From positions 47,384-111,383 of the forward strand of contig CAZJQS010000010.1 of assembly GCA_964548175.1 (NCBI GenBank): a stretch of 64,000 bases of DNA, in the 5' to 3' direction. Both the position numbers and the translations under genes were made by a program. This document shows, in pieces, positions 1-8,755 of this stretch (positions are counted from its first letter, which is position 1; each line of letters opens with the position of its first letter). A model generated the notes under the pieces. It was not told the DNA's origin, searched no databases, and saw only the letters and a program-made list of their open reading frames with translations. This DNA comes from JANQPA01 sp964548175. Lineage in GTDB: Bacteria; Bacteroidota; Bacteroidia; Chitinophagales; Saprospiraceae.

Positions 1-1083
1 GACTTCAACCACTTTTACGATTGGTCGGAAAAAATCAGGAATAACAAAGAAAACGAGGCGGGTTACACGGGGATCAGGACATCCAAGCTGAACGAACTGT
101 CCGGAATGATCGAACGCAGCCTCGGTCCTCGTTTAGCTCCGAATAGCCTCAGCCCCACCACTAAACTAAAGGAGCTGGTGGGTACCCGACGCCCCATTGT
201 CGTGTTTTGGTCCAAACCGCTCAGTGGAACATTTCAGAATCAGTATTTCTGGAAAACCAGTCAGATTACTAATTCTTATTCAAACGACATCAAAGAGATC
301 CGTAACGATAAGATCCATCACCTGGACAAACAGATCCGGGCCAACCAAAATTCAAACCAATTTTTCCTGCTGGCCGCCCAGATCACCCCGAGTAATGAGT
401 TGTACAAGAATGCATACGATTTTACCGGCACCTATCCGTTTGGATTGGAAAGTCTGGCCAGGGAAAGCAATCCGGTCGTGCTGAGCTATCTGGCCAATGA
501 GTGGAAAAACCTGCGACACAACATCATCGCCATCGACTTTTACAATCAAACCAGTCTGGTCGAATTGTGTAAACAGCTCAACGGCCTTCCGGCCAATCCG
601 ACCGGCGTATCCAAGGCCGATCGTGACAAATCCACCTGGGGCAGCTGGAAACTGGGCGCCGGCACCCTATTTGCCGGTTCTTCCGAAAATGAATGGTCGG
701 TCGAGATCGACGCCTGCCATAGCGAACTGTCGAATACCGAAACGAGTAACCGCATAACCGTGCAATTCTGGGCCGGGCCCGACCGGGTAGCTTCTAAATA
801 CATGGATGGCGTATCCAACACTTGCAAGATCTGGGAGGGCAATGCTACTTTCAGTATCAAAACCACCCGGAACATTACCCACGTCATTGTGAAGACGAAC
901 GGCAATGATGGCTTTTATATCGATGAACTCTACCTGTATAAAGCAGGCGAACTGATGCAGCATCACGGAAGGGATGATGGCAGCGGCTGGTGCCTCAGCA
1001 CCGATGCCAATGATGCCGGCGGAGACTGGAGTGGCAAAGTGGCAGGAAGTACTTGCCGGTCGCAGTATCAGTTTAATTATTAG
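1..1083 (+). CDS. PI-PLC-X-like domain protein with beta-sandwich C-terminus (5' partial)
   Basis: The frame is open from the first base of the window, so the gene starts upstream. The visible part resembles the second half of bacterial phosphatidylinositol-specific phospholipase C X domains: a hydrophobic strand with VVFWSKP, a FFLLAAQITP strand, and the closing NIIAIDFYNQTSLVELC. The catalytic His residues of the family lie in the N-terminal half and are not visible, so activity cannot be judged. After about residue 200 a Trp/Gly-rich beta-sandwich region follows (ITVQFWAGPD, GFYIDELYLYKAG), perhaps a PLAT-like or other binding domain. The protein ends in a Cys-containing tail. The next gene, a broken MACPF-type gene, begins 46 bp later on the same strand, so both may belong to one exported membrane-attack module. 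Family call is from motif recognition; partnership is inferred. Confidence 0.72.
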   Translation, partial: DFNHFYDWSEKIRNNKENEAGYTGIRTSKLNELSGMIERSLGPRLAPNSLSPTTKLKELVGTRRPIVVFWSKPLSGTFQNQYFWKTSQITNSYSNDIKEIRNDKIHHLDKQIRANQNSNQFFLLAAQITPSNELYKNAYDFTGTYPFGLESLARESNPVVLSYLANEWKNLRHNIIAIDFYNQTSLVELCKQLNGLPANPTGVSKADRDKSTWGSWKLGAGTLFAGSSENEWSVEIDACHSELSNTETSNRITVQFWAGPDRVASKYMDGVSNTCKIWEGNATFSIKTTRNITHVIVKTNGNDGFYIDELYLYKAGELMQHHGRDDGSGWCLSTDANDAGGDWSGKVAGSTCRSQYQFNY

Positions 1084-1129
1084 ACTAGCGAAACAAGTCT
1101 ATTAAAAAATCTTTAAAAAAACAGTCAAT

Positions 1130-2551
1130 ATGAAAACTTTCAAATGGTCAATCAGCGCCTTATTGTTGCTGGTGCTGACCTTAAATCAGGTAAACTCACA
1201 GGACGTATTTTATCATCTGACCAATAAAAACAACATGACCGGTCACATGACCACCCTCGATCATCCGGGGGGGAACGGACAGGCCGGAAAGCTGTTATTC
1301 ATCACCCAGCGCTATGGTCAGTACAACGATCACCAGGTAGGTGTTTATTACGAGGGTAACCGCTGGAAAATTTACAATGAGGATATCGCGGCCATGCCCA
1401 ACAATACGATGTTTAACATACTGGCGGTCAACCCTTTCGAGCGGGCGTTTCAGCACCGGTCTTCCAAGGCCAATATCAGCAACAACTGGACGGTCATCGA
1501 TCATCCCAGGACCAATAACAACCCTAAAATGCCATCCTTTTAGTCACTCAAAACTGGAAGGGGACTTACAACACCAAACCGATCGGCGTTTGGTATACCG
1601 GCGATAAATGGGCCATTTTTAATCAGGATCGTTCGGCTATGACCGAAAAGCTGAATTTTAATGTATTGGTTTTGGACGAAGGAGACAACAGTGGTGTCAA
1701 AGGAGCTCTTGCCGAACTACATACGGCAAGTGAAAACAATTACATCACCAAAACTTTGGAGCCCAATATTAATGCCTTGATGTTTGTTATCCAGATTTTC
1801 AAAAACAGGGGCAATACAACGATCATTTTCCTTCGGTATGGTATAGCCCACCCACCTGGACGATTTACAACCAGGACTGAAAAGCCATAACTACGGGCGC
1901 CATGTTTAATGTAATGTAGTGACCTTCAATTCCGGAGCAAAGATCAATAAGCAGGACCTTGCTGACAAGGCCAACAAAACGGGCAAGGTCACCTTATGGA
2001 ATAAAGGAATGAATAAGGTCGTCAATGTTTACAAAGCCTTCCTCAATGAATGGGGCACTCATTATCCTACCCAAACCTGGTATGGAGGAATCAACATGAT
2101 GGTCATGTCTATGACGGAAGAACAATTTATGGAGTCTAAAGGCTGGAGCATCGATCTGAAGGGGGAAGCCGAGAAAAAAGTTAAAGTCGAAGCTGGATTC
2201 AGTTACGCTCAAAATGAGACCTTTGAGGAAATGAGCACTCGTTCAAAAACCGTCGAATACGCCAAAGGAGGTAGTGGCAGCGGCGGCGGTTGGAACGTTA
2301 ACATGGGCAATGCACAGCCGGTCAATATCGAGCTGAGTCGCCTGCATGATCTGATCCAAGTTAGTTATTTTAAAGATGGAAGTTCTGAAAATGACCTGGC
2401 CGGACGCAGAGCCATGTTGCAGTACGCCATTGAAGACTATATAGGATCCGCCACTGACGCCGGGACTTCCCTGAAGCCCAGAATTTTCCGAATCTCAGAT
2501 GTGCAATGGAAAATGGTCAACCCCATCCATTTCTTTACTATTCCACCTTAA
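1130..2551 (+). pseudogene. Broken gene: secreted beta-repeat protein with MACPF (perforin-like) domain
   Basis: An intact start gives a clear signal peptide (MKTFKWSISALLLLVLTLNQ, cleavage near NSQ). It is followed by repeats of about 60 residues with the pattern T.DHP...N, LFITQ.Y, GVYYEGNRWKIYNED, AMP, FN.LAV. The frame closes at 1543, but the repeat continues in another frame from about 1535 (ILLVTQNWKGTYN, GVWYTGDKWAIFNQD). It shifts again near 1805 (YNDHFPSVWYSPPTWTIYNQD), then meets stops. From 1919 an open frame of 210 codons carries the MACPF signature: Tyr-x6-Trp-Gly-Thr-His-Tyr in YKAFLNEWGTHY, then a Gly/Ser-rich turn. The N-terminal part of the MACPF fold appears deleted at about 1918. 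At least two frameshifts, a stop and a deletion argue for decay, although local sequencing error is possible for the shifts. The 3' end overlaps the convergent GH3 gene by 14 bp. Confidence 0.75.
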
Positions 2552-4775
2552 AATAAAACCCGGCCTCCTCCACCTCCTGTGAATGACCACCCACAAAAAC
2601 TTTATACTCCCCTGACTCCAGCCCATAGCTCATGTCCCGCCGATAGTATTTCAGGTCATCAGTAGTAAGTTCAAAGCGGACGACCTGCTCCTCACCAGGC
2701 TGCAAGGCTACCTGCTGAAAACCCTTCAATTCCTTGACCGGCCTTCCTACGCCAAAGGCGTGTAGGTCCCGAATGTACAACTGCACAGTCTCCTTGCCGG
2801 CTACCTCACCCGTGTTTTTGACCTTCACATAGATTTGAAGCTTGTTCTCCTGAGCCGGAAAAGTATCCCGAACGACCACGGGCCGGCCGATATCAAAAGT
2901 AGTATAGCTCAGGCCATATCCAAAAGGATACAAAGGCGTATTGGGCATATCCAGATAGCGGGAAGTGGTAAACTTGTTGGCGCCCGGAATGAGAGGGCGG
3001 CCTGTGTTTTTTGTATAATAATAAATGGGTGTCTGCCCCAGGCTCCTCGGAAAAGTCACCGGCAATTTTCCCGAAGGATTATAATCGCCGAATACCACCT
3101 CGGCGATGGCCGGCCCCGCCATGGTGCCCAGAAACCACGTTTCCAGTATGGCCGGCACATGCTCGTGCTCCCAGCTCAGGTCCAGCGGCCGGCCGTTGGT
3201 GAGTAGCAGCACAACCGGCTTTCCCGTCTCCAGGATTTCAGCGATCAGCTCCTGCTGTAGGCCGGGGAGTTGGATGTTGGAGCGGGTTCTGGCTTCGCCG
3301 GACATGCCCTTGCTTTCGCCCACGGCCAGTAGCACCACGTCTGCTTTCCGTGCCGTGGCCACGGCTTCAGCAAAGCCCGATCGGTCTTCAGAGTCGATAT
3401 CGCAGCCCTTGCTGAACAGGATCTCAGCTTGTGGAGCAGCGGCTGTGAGTCCATCCAGGATGGAAACCACCTCTTCATCACGGCCCTTGGCGCTCCAGGT
3501 CCCGTTCATTTGTCCTTTTTGCTCAGGATCGGCCAGCGGACCGATCAGGGCGATCGTTCCTTTTTTCTCTAAAGGCAAAATATCGCCATCATTTTTCAAC
3601 AACACAATCGACTTTTTAGCCATATCTAAAGCTGCGGCTTTGTTTTCTTCGCTCAGCAGGACTTGCTTTTCCCGTTCCGGATCACAATATTTAAAAGGGT
3701 CGTCAAATAAGCCCAGCTCGTATTTAAGCGTGAGAATTCGTCGGACCGATTCGTCGATCATGTCCATAGAAATATGGCCGTCTTTCAGCAGCTGTTCGGC
3801 TTCGTTCAGGTAAGTCTGCGACACCATTTCCACGTCGATCCTGGCTTCCAGGGCCAGCCATGCCGCCTCGTAGTCGTTTTTGGCGGCTCCGTGAGCGATC
3901 ATTTCTTTGATGGAAGCCCAGTCTGAAAGGACTAGGCCCTCGAAGCCCCATTCTTTTCTTAAGAGTTCGTACAGGTATTTTTTTGTGCCGCTGGTCGGTA
4001 CGCCGTTGAGTTCGTTGAAGCCGCTCATCAGGGTAGCCACGCCGGCCTCTATGCAGGCCTGGAAAGGCGGCAGGTAGATTTCGCGCAATCTCCGTTCGGA
4101 TACATCTGTAGTGTTGTAGTCTTTTCCGGCTTCGGCGGCGCCATAGGCCAGGAAGTGTTTGGCGCAGGCGGCGACGGTGGTGCTGTCGGAAAGGTCATTT
4201 CCCTGAAAACCTCTGACGCGTGCTTTTGCTACCTGGCTTGCCCACCAGGGGTCTTCGCCGGCGCCTTCGGCAATTCTGCCCCAGCGAGGGTCGAGGGCAA
4301 TGTCCACCATTGGGGCGAGGGTCCAGTGCAGCCCTACGGCGGTGGATTCTTCGGCGGCCACCCGGGCTGATTTTTCAATGGCTTCCAGGTCAAAGGAGGC
4401 GGCTTCCGCCAGTGGGATGGGGGAGATGGTCCGGAAGCCGTGGATGACGTCAAAGCCAAAGAGCAGGGGAATACCCAGGCGGGTACTGTCCAGGGCGAGT
4501 TGTTGCAAAGCACGGGTGTTCTCGGCCCCTAAAGGGCCCAGCAGGCTCCCCATTTTTTTATTGACAATATAGTCGTGCAGATTATCAGAGGGCTGCATCT
4601 CTCCAACGGGGCCGGTGATCATACCGGGACTGTTGCGTTGGGTCATTTGGCCGATCTTTTCTTCCAGAGTCATCAGGGAAAGCAGGGAATCGACTTTTTG
4701 GGAAACGGCCTTTTCTTGTTGAGAAAAAGTGGTTACGGAAAAAAGGAGAAAAGGGATAAGGAATTGGTATTTCAT
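2538..4775 (-). CDS. bglX: GH3 beta-glucosidase, periplasmic (BglX-type)
   Basis: Glycoside hydrolase family 3 enzyme of 745 aa, expected to release terminal beta-linked glucose (or related sugars) in the periplasm. The start at 4775 gives the signal peptide MKYQFLIPFLLFSVTTFSQQ; an in-frame ATG at 4799 would add eight unneeded residues. Domain order is the GH3 N-terminal TIM barrel (about 30-350; DPRWGR motif and the Ser-Asp-Trp nucleophile motif GLVLSDWAS, with the Asp near residue 284), the GH3 C-terminal alpha/beta domain (about 385-600) and a C-terminal Fn3-like domain (about 665-735; GEVAGKETVQLY). Length is normal for BglX. It stands alone between the MACPF pseudogene and a MITE-like element, and fits supply of glucose units to the neighbouring keto-sugar genes. 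Confidence 0.93.
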   Translation of the reverse strand: MKYQFLIPFLLFSVTTFSQQEKAVSQKVDSLLSLMTLEEKIGQMTQRNSPGMITGPVGEMQPSDNLHDYIVNKKMGSLLGPLGAENTRALQQLALDSTRLGIPLLFGFDVIHGFRTISPIPLAEAASFDLEAIEKSARVAAEESTAVGLHWTLAPMVDIALDPRWGRIAEGAGEDPWWASQVAKARVRGFQGNDLSDSTTVAACAKHFLAYGAAEAGKDYNTTDVSERRLREIYLPPFQACIEAGVATLMSGFNELNGVPTSGTKKYLYELLRKEWGFEGLVLSDWASIKEMIAHGAAKNDYEAAWLALEARIDVEMVSQTYLNEAEQLLKDGHISMDMIDESVRRILTLKYELGLFDDPFKYCDPEREKQVLLSEENKAAALDMAKKSIVLLKNDGDILPLEKKGTIALIGPLADPEQKGQMNGTWSAKGRDEEVVSILDGLTAAAPQAEILFSKGCDIDSEDRSGFAEAVATARKADVVLLAVGESKGMSGEARTRSNIQLPGLQQELIAEILETGKPVVLLLTNGRPLDLSWEHEHVPAILETWFLGTMAGPAIAEVVFGDYNPSGKLPVTFPRSLGQTPIYYYTKNTGRPLIPGANKFTTSRYLDMPNTPLYPFGYGLSYTTFDIGRPVVVRDTFPAQENKLQIYVKVKNTGEVAGKETVQLYIRDLHAFGVGRPVKELKGFQQVALQPGEEQVVRFELTTDDLKYYRRDMSYGLESGEYKVFVGGHSQEVEEAGFYFKVE

Positions 4776-4800
4776 AGGTAGGAGCATAAATAAAATCATC

Positions 4801-5002
4801 GGGGGGTTGTGTAAAAAGTTTTCTTACTCTTCCCGCCTGACGGCCGTCAGGTTTGCGCAGCTAATAAAATTTTTTTTCGAGTGTTTTGCCGAAGAAAATC
4901 ACTGATTTTCTTCGGCAAAACACTCGAAAAATAGAATCATTTAAGTCGAGCAAACCTACCGGCCGTCAGACGGGAGAAGTAGCTGACTTTTTACACCCCC
5001 CT
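4801..5002. mobile_element. MITE-like inverted-repeat element, copy 1
   Basis: About 200 bp with no coding capacity. The ends are imperfect inverted repeats of about 40 bp: the left end runs TTGTGTAAAAAGT...CTCTTCCCGCCTGACGGCCG, and the right end is its approximate reverse complement, ending ACTTTTTACACC. The centre is a perfect hairpin with 29-bp arms around a single base (4873-4931, core TTTTGCCGAAGAAAATCA). A second copy lies at 19096-19280 with the same architecture but diverged bases. It sits 25 bp upstream of the bglX start and just past the 3' end of a DUF1080 gene. Non-autonomous mobility is inferred from the structure and repetition; no transposase is present, and target-site duplications were not clear to me. 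Confidence 0.68.
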
Positions 5003-5020
5003 CAATGAGGTGTTTTGTCT

Positions 5021-5827
5021 TTACAACTCTTTGATCTTAATATTTCTAAACCACACATCATCGCCGTGGTCCTGTAAGCCGATGTATCCTTCGGAGGCAA
5101 CGTCCGCCCAATCCTCGTTGAGCGCCGGGAACTTACTATTGGCCACCATTTTTTCCCATTCCGGAGTCCAGAGGTGGTATTCCAGCACGGTTTCGCCGTT
5201 CTGGATATGCCAGACGGAGCCTTTGTAGACTTTTACTTCTGCAGAATTCCACTCGCCAGCCGGTTTAGCGTTTTGCGGTTTCGCTGGGATCAGGTCATAA
5301 AGAGAGCCTGCCTGGCGGTTGCCGTCCACGCCTGCTTGCGCATCCGGGTGCCTTTCATTGTCCAGGATCTGCATTTCAGGAGCCGTTTTCCAGATATAAT
5401 CGTATTCGTCAGATTCCTGCCCCAGGTAGAAAATACCGGAATTGCCGCCTTCTGAAATTTTCCATTCCAGCTTCAAATGGAAATTGCCGAACTGCTTTTC
5501 ACCATAGATGATGTCTCCTCTATTTTTTCCACCTGCTTCTCCTCTGCCTGATCCCGGGCAATGCAAAGTTCCGTCGACGATTTCCCAGCCATCCGGGAAG
5601 GTTTCCTTGTCATAGTTTCTCCAGCCATCGGAGGATTCCCCATCGAAGAGCAGCATCCAGCCGTCTGCCTTTTCTTCTTCCGTCAAGGTATTCATAGCTG
5701 TCGGAGCCTGTTTTTCTGTCATTTCCTGCTCGGGTTCATCTGTGGATTGCCCCTCCTGGCCGGTATTGTTACAAGCAGAAAGAAAAACGATCAGGCCCAG
5801 CGCCATAAAAAAGAATTTCAATTTCAT
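5021..5827 (-). CDS. DUF1080 (3-keto-disaccharide hydrolase domain) lipoprotein
   Basis: Protein of 268 aa with a lipoprotein signal (GLIVFLSAC, Cys about residue 19), then an acidic Gln/Glu/Thr-rich linker and one DUF1080 domain (about 55-268). Family landmarks are GWMLLFDGESSDGWRNY, WEIVDGTLHCPG, GDIIYGEKQFGNFHLKLEW, NSGIFYLGQ, PEMQILDNERHPDA, AGSLYDLIPA, NSAEVKVYKG and the ending GYIGLQDHGDDVWFRNIKIK. The family is a jellyroll-type fold (Pfam 3keto-disac_hyd); characterised members act on 3-keto-glycosides produced by Gfo/Idh/MocA oxidoreductases. It lies downstream of two such oxidoreductase genes on the same strand, and probably acts in the periplasm. Substrate is unknown. Confidence 0.9.
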   Translation of the reverse strand: MKLKFFFMALGLIVFLSACNNTGQEGQSTDEPEQEMTEKQAPTAMNTLTEEEKADGWMLLFDGESSDGWRNYDKETFPDGWEIVDGTLHCPGSGRGEAGGKNRGDIIYGEKQFGNFHLKLEWKISEGGNSGIFYLGQESDEYDYIWKTAPEMQILDNERHPDAQAGVDGNRQAGSLYDLIPAKPQNAKPAGEWNSAEVKVYKGSVWHIQNGETVLEYHLWTPEWEKMVANSKFPALNEDWADVASEGYIGLQDHGDDVWFRNIKIKEL

Positions 5828-5889
5828 AATGCGATTTTTTTAGTGTTGATGGTTAAGTGTTTGATCATCCAAATTTAAATGCAGGCTGC

Positions 5890-5942
5890 ATCAAAAGCAT
5901 CCCACAGCCTGCCGGCTGCCGGTAGGCTGTAGGTCTTTTGAT
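5890..5942 (-). terminator. Hairpin between oxidoreductase and DUF1080 genes
   Basis: Nested inverted repeat: ATCAAAAG...CTTTTGAT at the outside and ACAGCCTGCCGG/CCGGTAGGCTGT inside, with one mismatch. It lies just after the stop of the oxidoreductase gene that ends at 5970. It could be a partial terminator or an RNA-stability hairpin. No long T run follows, so terminator function is uncertain. Confidence 0.45.
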
Positions 5943-5969
5943 ACGGCCTCCATTCAATATGCCACAAAA

Positions 5970-7433
5970 TTAATAATTCCATCCATCCCGGTAAGCTCTT
6001 CTGATGTAGCTTTCGGCGGCTTCTTTAGCGTTGATGGTAGCGTAGGAGGTCTCGAACTTTGGATCGCCGTCTACTACCCGGAACTTATCGGAGGTGACCA
6101 CTCTGATCTCGTCCGAATCGCTGATATTGGTAATGCGCATGTTTTCGGCATCCCATTCCAGCTTCCGCTTCAGGTCTTGCAGGCGGATGGCCAGGTTGCC
6201 CATTACCACTACTTCGTTCAGCGGGCCGGAATAGCCGAAGTGAGCGCTGGCTTCAACGCGACTGTCCTTATCTTCTTTGCAGGCTCTGACCCAATCCATT
6301 TCATGGCTTACCTCTACTCTTCTGAGTTTTTGCGGCACTATGGGATTCTCTCTTCCTACGATGTAAGGCTCGCGGGCGTAAGTGCTGCAGATAAGCGTTC
6401 CTTTGGAGCCGACGAACATGGCGCCGCCGCCGCCGTCGCCAAGAATCTTTCCGGGCTCGATGCCTTCTGGCCTTTCCGGCAGCAATCCGCCGTCATACCA
6501 GGTGAAGGTCACCGGCGGCATCTTGGCCTTTCCAATCTTATCTCTTTTCGGGAAATAGTAGGTCACCGTCTCCGCAATCGGGGCGCTTTCTGTATTTACC
6601 TGGGAGGAGCTGCCTTCAAAAGAAGTTGGATTGCCCAGGTTCAGGGCTTTAAAGACGGGGTCTATGATGTGGCAGCCCATGTCGCCTAAAGCACCGGTGC
6701 CGAAGTCCCACCAGGCTCTCCAGTTCCAGGGAGTATAGGCGGAGTGGTAGGGGCGAAGAGGAGCTGGGCCGAGGAAGAGGTCCCAATCCAGCGTATCGGG
6801 AATGTCCTCCGCCTGTTCAGGCCGCTCTAATCCCTGCGGCCAGATGGGGCGGTTGGTCCAGGCGTGCACTTCTTCTACTTCGCCGATTTCGCCGTTCCAG
6901 ATCCACTCACAGAGCAGGCGGATGCCCTCCCCGCTGTTGCCCTGGTTGCCCATTTGGGTGGCGACGCCGGTTTCTTTGGCAATTTGAGTGAGCATGCGAG
7001 ACTCATAGACGGAATGGGTAAGCGGTTTTTGAACATAAACGTGCTTGCCCAGCCTCATTGAGTCCGCTGCAGATACGTAATGGGTGTGGTCTGGCGTGGC
7101 GATCATGACAGCGTCGATGTCATTGCCCATTTCGTCCAGCATTTTCCGGTAGTCTTTGTATAATTTGGCGTTCGGATAGTCTTTAAAACACCTTTGAGCG
7201 TATTTCCAGTCTACATCGCAGAGCGCTACGATATTTTCGCTGCTCATGTTTTTCAGATTGGTGCGACCTACGCCACCGACCCCGATGCCTGCGATATTGA
7301 GCTTATCGCTGGGCATAATATGGCCAAGCCCGGAAACGACGTGGCTCGGCACTATCGTTGCGGCAGCCATCATTACTCCTGAATTTTTCAGGAACTTTCT
7401 TCTGTCTTCCGTTTTGACTTTTGTTTTTTTCAT
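5970..7433 (-). CDS. Gfo/Idh/MocA oxidoreductase with twin-arginine signal
   Basis: NAD(P)-dependent sugar oxidoreductase family, 487 aa. The N-terminus has a Tat-type motif (EDRRKFLKNSGVMMAAATIV), so it is probably exported or membrane-anchored folded with its cofactor. Rossmann region: LNIAGIGVGGVGRTN and IVALCDVD. The family substrate-side motif is AVMIATPDHTHYVSA followed by KHVYVQKPLTHS, with the EKP-type Lys present as QKP. The C-terminal domain has GTGALGDMGCHIIDPVF and an inserted MFVGSKGTLI block typical of the Bacteroidota and planctomycete group. The start is 14 bp after the stop of the upstream cytosolic paralogue, so the two are likely one transcript. Probably makes 3-keto-sugars for the neighbouring DUF1080 protein; this is inferred from context. 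Confidence 0.92.
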   Translation of the reverse strand: MKKTKVKTEDRRKFLKNSGVMMAAATIVPSHVVSGLGHIMPSDKLNIAGIGVGGVGRTNLKNMSSENIVALCDVDWKYAQRCFKDYPNAKLYKDYRKMLDEMGNDIDAVMIATPDHTHYVSAADSMRLGKHVYVQKPLTHSVYESRMLTQIAKETGVATQMGNQGNSGEGIRLLCEWIWNGEIGEVEEVHAWTNRPIWPQGLERPEQAEDIPDTLDWDLFLGPAPLRPYHSAYTPWNWRAWWDFGTGALGDMGCHIIDPVFKALNLGNPTSFEGSSSQVNTESAPIAETVTYYFPKRDKIGKAKMPPVTFTWYDGGLLPERPEGIEPGKILGDGGGGAMFVGSKGTLICSTYAREPYIVGRENPIVPQKLRRVEVSHEMDWVRACKEDKDSRVEASAHFGYSGPLNEVVVMGNLAIRLQDLKRKLEWDAENMRITNISDSDEIRVVTSDKFRVVDGDPKFETSYATINAKEAAESYIRRAYRDGWNY

Positions 7434-7447
7434 ATTTATGGATTGAT

Positions 7448-8605
7448 TTAATTACAAAATGGTGTCCATTTTTCTTTGGCCTTCGAGGACTGAATGACCT
7501 TTTCGATAAACTGCATTCCGCGTACGGCGGCGTCAATGTCTGGGAAATCGTAGGTTCCCTTTACGTTTCCATGGTTTTCCCGATAATGGCGGACGGCTTC
7601 TGCGAATTGCGTGTATAAATTGGCGAAGGCCTCAATAAATCCTTCGGGATGGCCTGGAGGAATGCGGCTTGCGGTCAGGGCTTCTGAGGAAAGGTATTCC
7701 TGGCCCGTTCGCAGTATTTGCGTGGGTTGGTCTGAAAATTTCATTAAGAGGGTGTTGGGGTGCATTTGTTGCCACTCAAGGCTGGCTTTGGTCCCATAGA
7801 TCCGGAAAGCAAGGGGGTTTTCTTCTCCCAGGCTGATCTGGCTGCAGTAGAGGATGCCGCGGGCGCCGTTGTCGAACCGCAACAGGATATTGACGTCATC
7901 ATCCAGTTGCCTGCCCGGCACGATAGAACTGACATCAGCGCAGAGCGCCTGGATCTTTAGTCCGGTAACGTATTCGGCCAGGTTTTCGGCATGGGTTCCG
8001 ATGTCGGCTAGTGAACCGCCCAGTCCGGCCTTTTGAGGGTCTGTTCTCCAGGACGCTTGTTTGTGCCCGGTTTGTTCCAGCCTGGTGGACAACCAGCCTT
8101 GAGGGTATTCCACGACGACTTTCCGTACTTCCCCGAGCCTGCCGGTTTTGATGAGCTGCCGGGCTTCTTTGACCATGGGATAGCCGGTGTAATTATGGGT
8201 AAGGCCGTATAATAATCCCGTGGTATTCACGATATCGCGCAGCTGAAGTGCTTCTTCCAGGTCGAAGGTGGCCGGTTTATCGCTCAGCACGTGAAAACCA
8301 TGTTCGAGCGCCATCCTGGCCGGCTCAAAATGCAGGTGATTAGGGGTGGCGATCACGACAAAGTCCATTCGTTCTTCTGCCGGCAACGCACTTTCTTTTT
8401 TGATCATTTCCTGAAAATCACGGTAAGCCCTGGATGGCGACAGTCCTAGCGAAAGGCCGAAGGCTTCGGAGCTTTCCGGATCACTGCTGAATGCGCCGCA
8501 GACCAGCTCGACCTTGCCGTCGAGCCGGGAAGCCATTCGGTGAACCTCACCAATAAAGGCGCCGGGTCCTCCGCCTACCATTCCCATTTTGACCTTTTTA
8601 ACCAA
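7448..8605 (-). CDS. Gfo/Idh/MocA oxidoreductase, cytosolic
   Basis: 385 aa, without export signal. Rossmann motif KVKMGMVGGGPGAFIG, then VELVCGAFSSDPE. Substrate-side motifs are FVVIATPNHLHFEPA and HVLSDKPATFDLEEA, carrying the conserved Lys-Pro. The C-terminal domain shows GSLADIGTHAENL and a Pro/Gly-rich PPGHPEGFIEAFANLY block seen in myo-inositol-dehydrogenase-like members. The frame starts with TTG at 8605. The first ATG (8587) would cut into the first beta strand, so TTG may be genuine. First gene of a minus-strand unit with 5970-7433. It faces the isomerase/epimerase gene across a 150-bp divergent promoter region. Likely interconverts keto-sugars in the cytoplasm. Confidence 0.89.
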   Translation of the reverse strand: MVKKVKMGMVGGGPGAFIGEVHRMASRLDGKVELVCGAFSSDPESSEAFGLSLGLSPSRAYRDFQEMIKKESALPAEERMDFVVIATPNHLHFEPARMALEHGFHVLSDKPATFDLEEALQLRDIVNTTGLLYGLTHNYTGYPMVKEARQLIKTGRLGEVRKVVVEYPQGWLSTRLEQTGHKQASWRTDPQKAGLGGSLADIGTHAENLAEYVTGLKIQALCADVSSIVPGRQLDDDVNILLRFDNGARGILYCSQISLGEENPLAFRIYGTKASLEWQQMHPNTLLMKFSDQPTQILRTGQEYLSSEALTASRIPPGHPEGFIEAFANLYTQFAEAVRHYRENHGNVKGTYDFPDIDAAVRGMQFIEKVIQSSKAKEKWTPFCN

Positions 8606-8697
8606 ATCTAATTTGAAATTAAATGTAAGCTAATGACAAAATAGACATATATAATTCATTAAATATGCTCTATTCATTATGAAAGAAAGTGAATTTA

Positions 8698-8727
8698 TTT
8701 GAGTTATCCAATATTTCCTTAAATTTA
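8698..8727 (+). promoter_or_regulatory. Candidate Bacteroidota sigma-ABfr promoter
   Basis: TTTG at 8698-8701, an 18-bp spacer, then TAAATTTA at 8720-8727. This matches 7 of 8 positions of the TAnnTTTG -7 consensus. It lies 28 bp before the isomerase/epimerase start at 8756 and would drive the plus-strand run beginning there. Confidence 0.4.
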
Positions 8728-8755
8728 CGATGCTCTGCAAAAAAAACATCAGCTT

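Noticed and set aside
3106..3813. Long plus-strand frame antisense to bglX
   Set aside because: Low-complexity Ser/Pro-rich translation opposite a well-conserved GH3 gene; a shadow frame.
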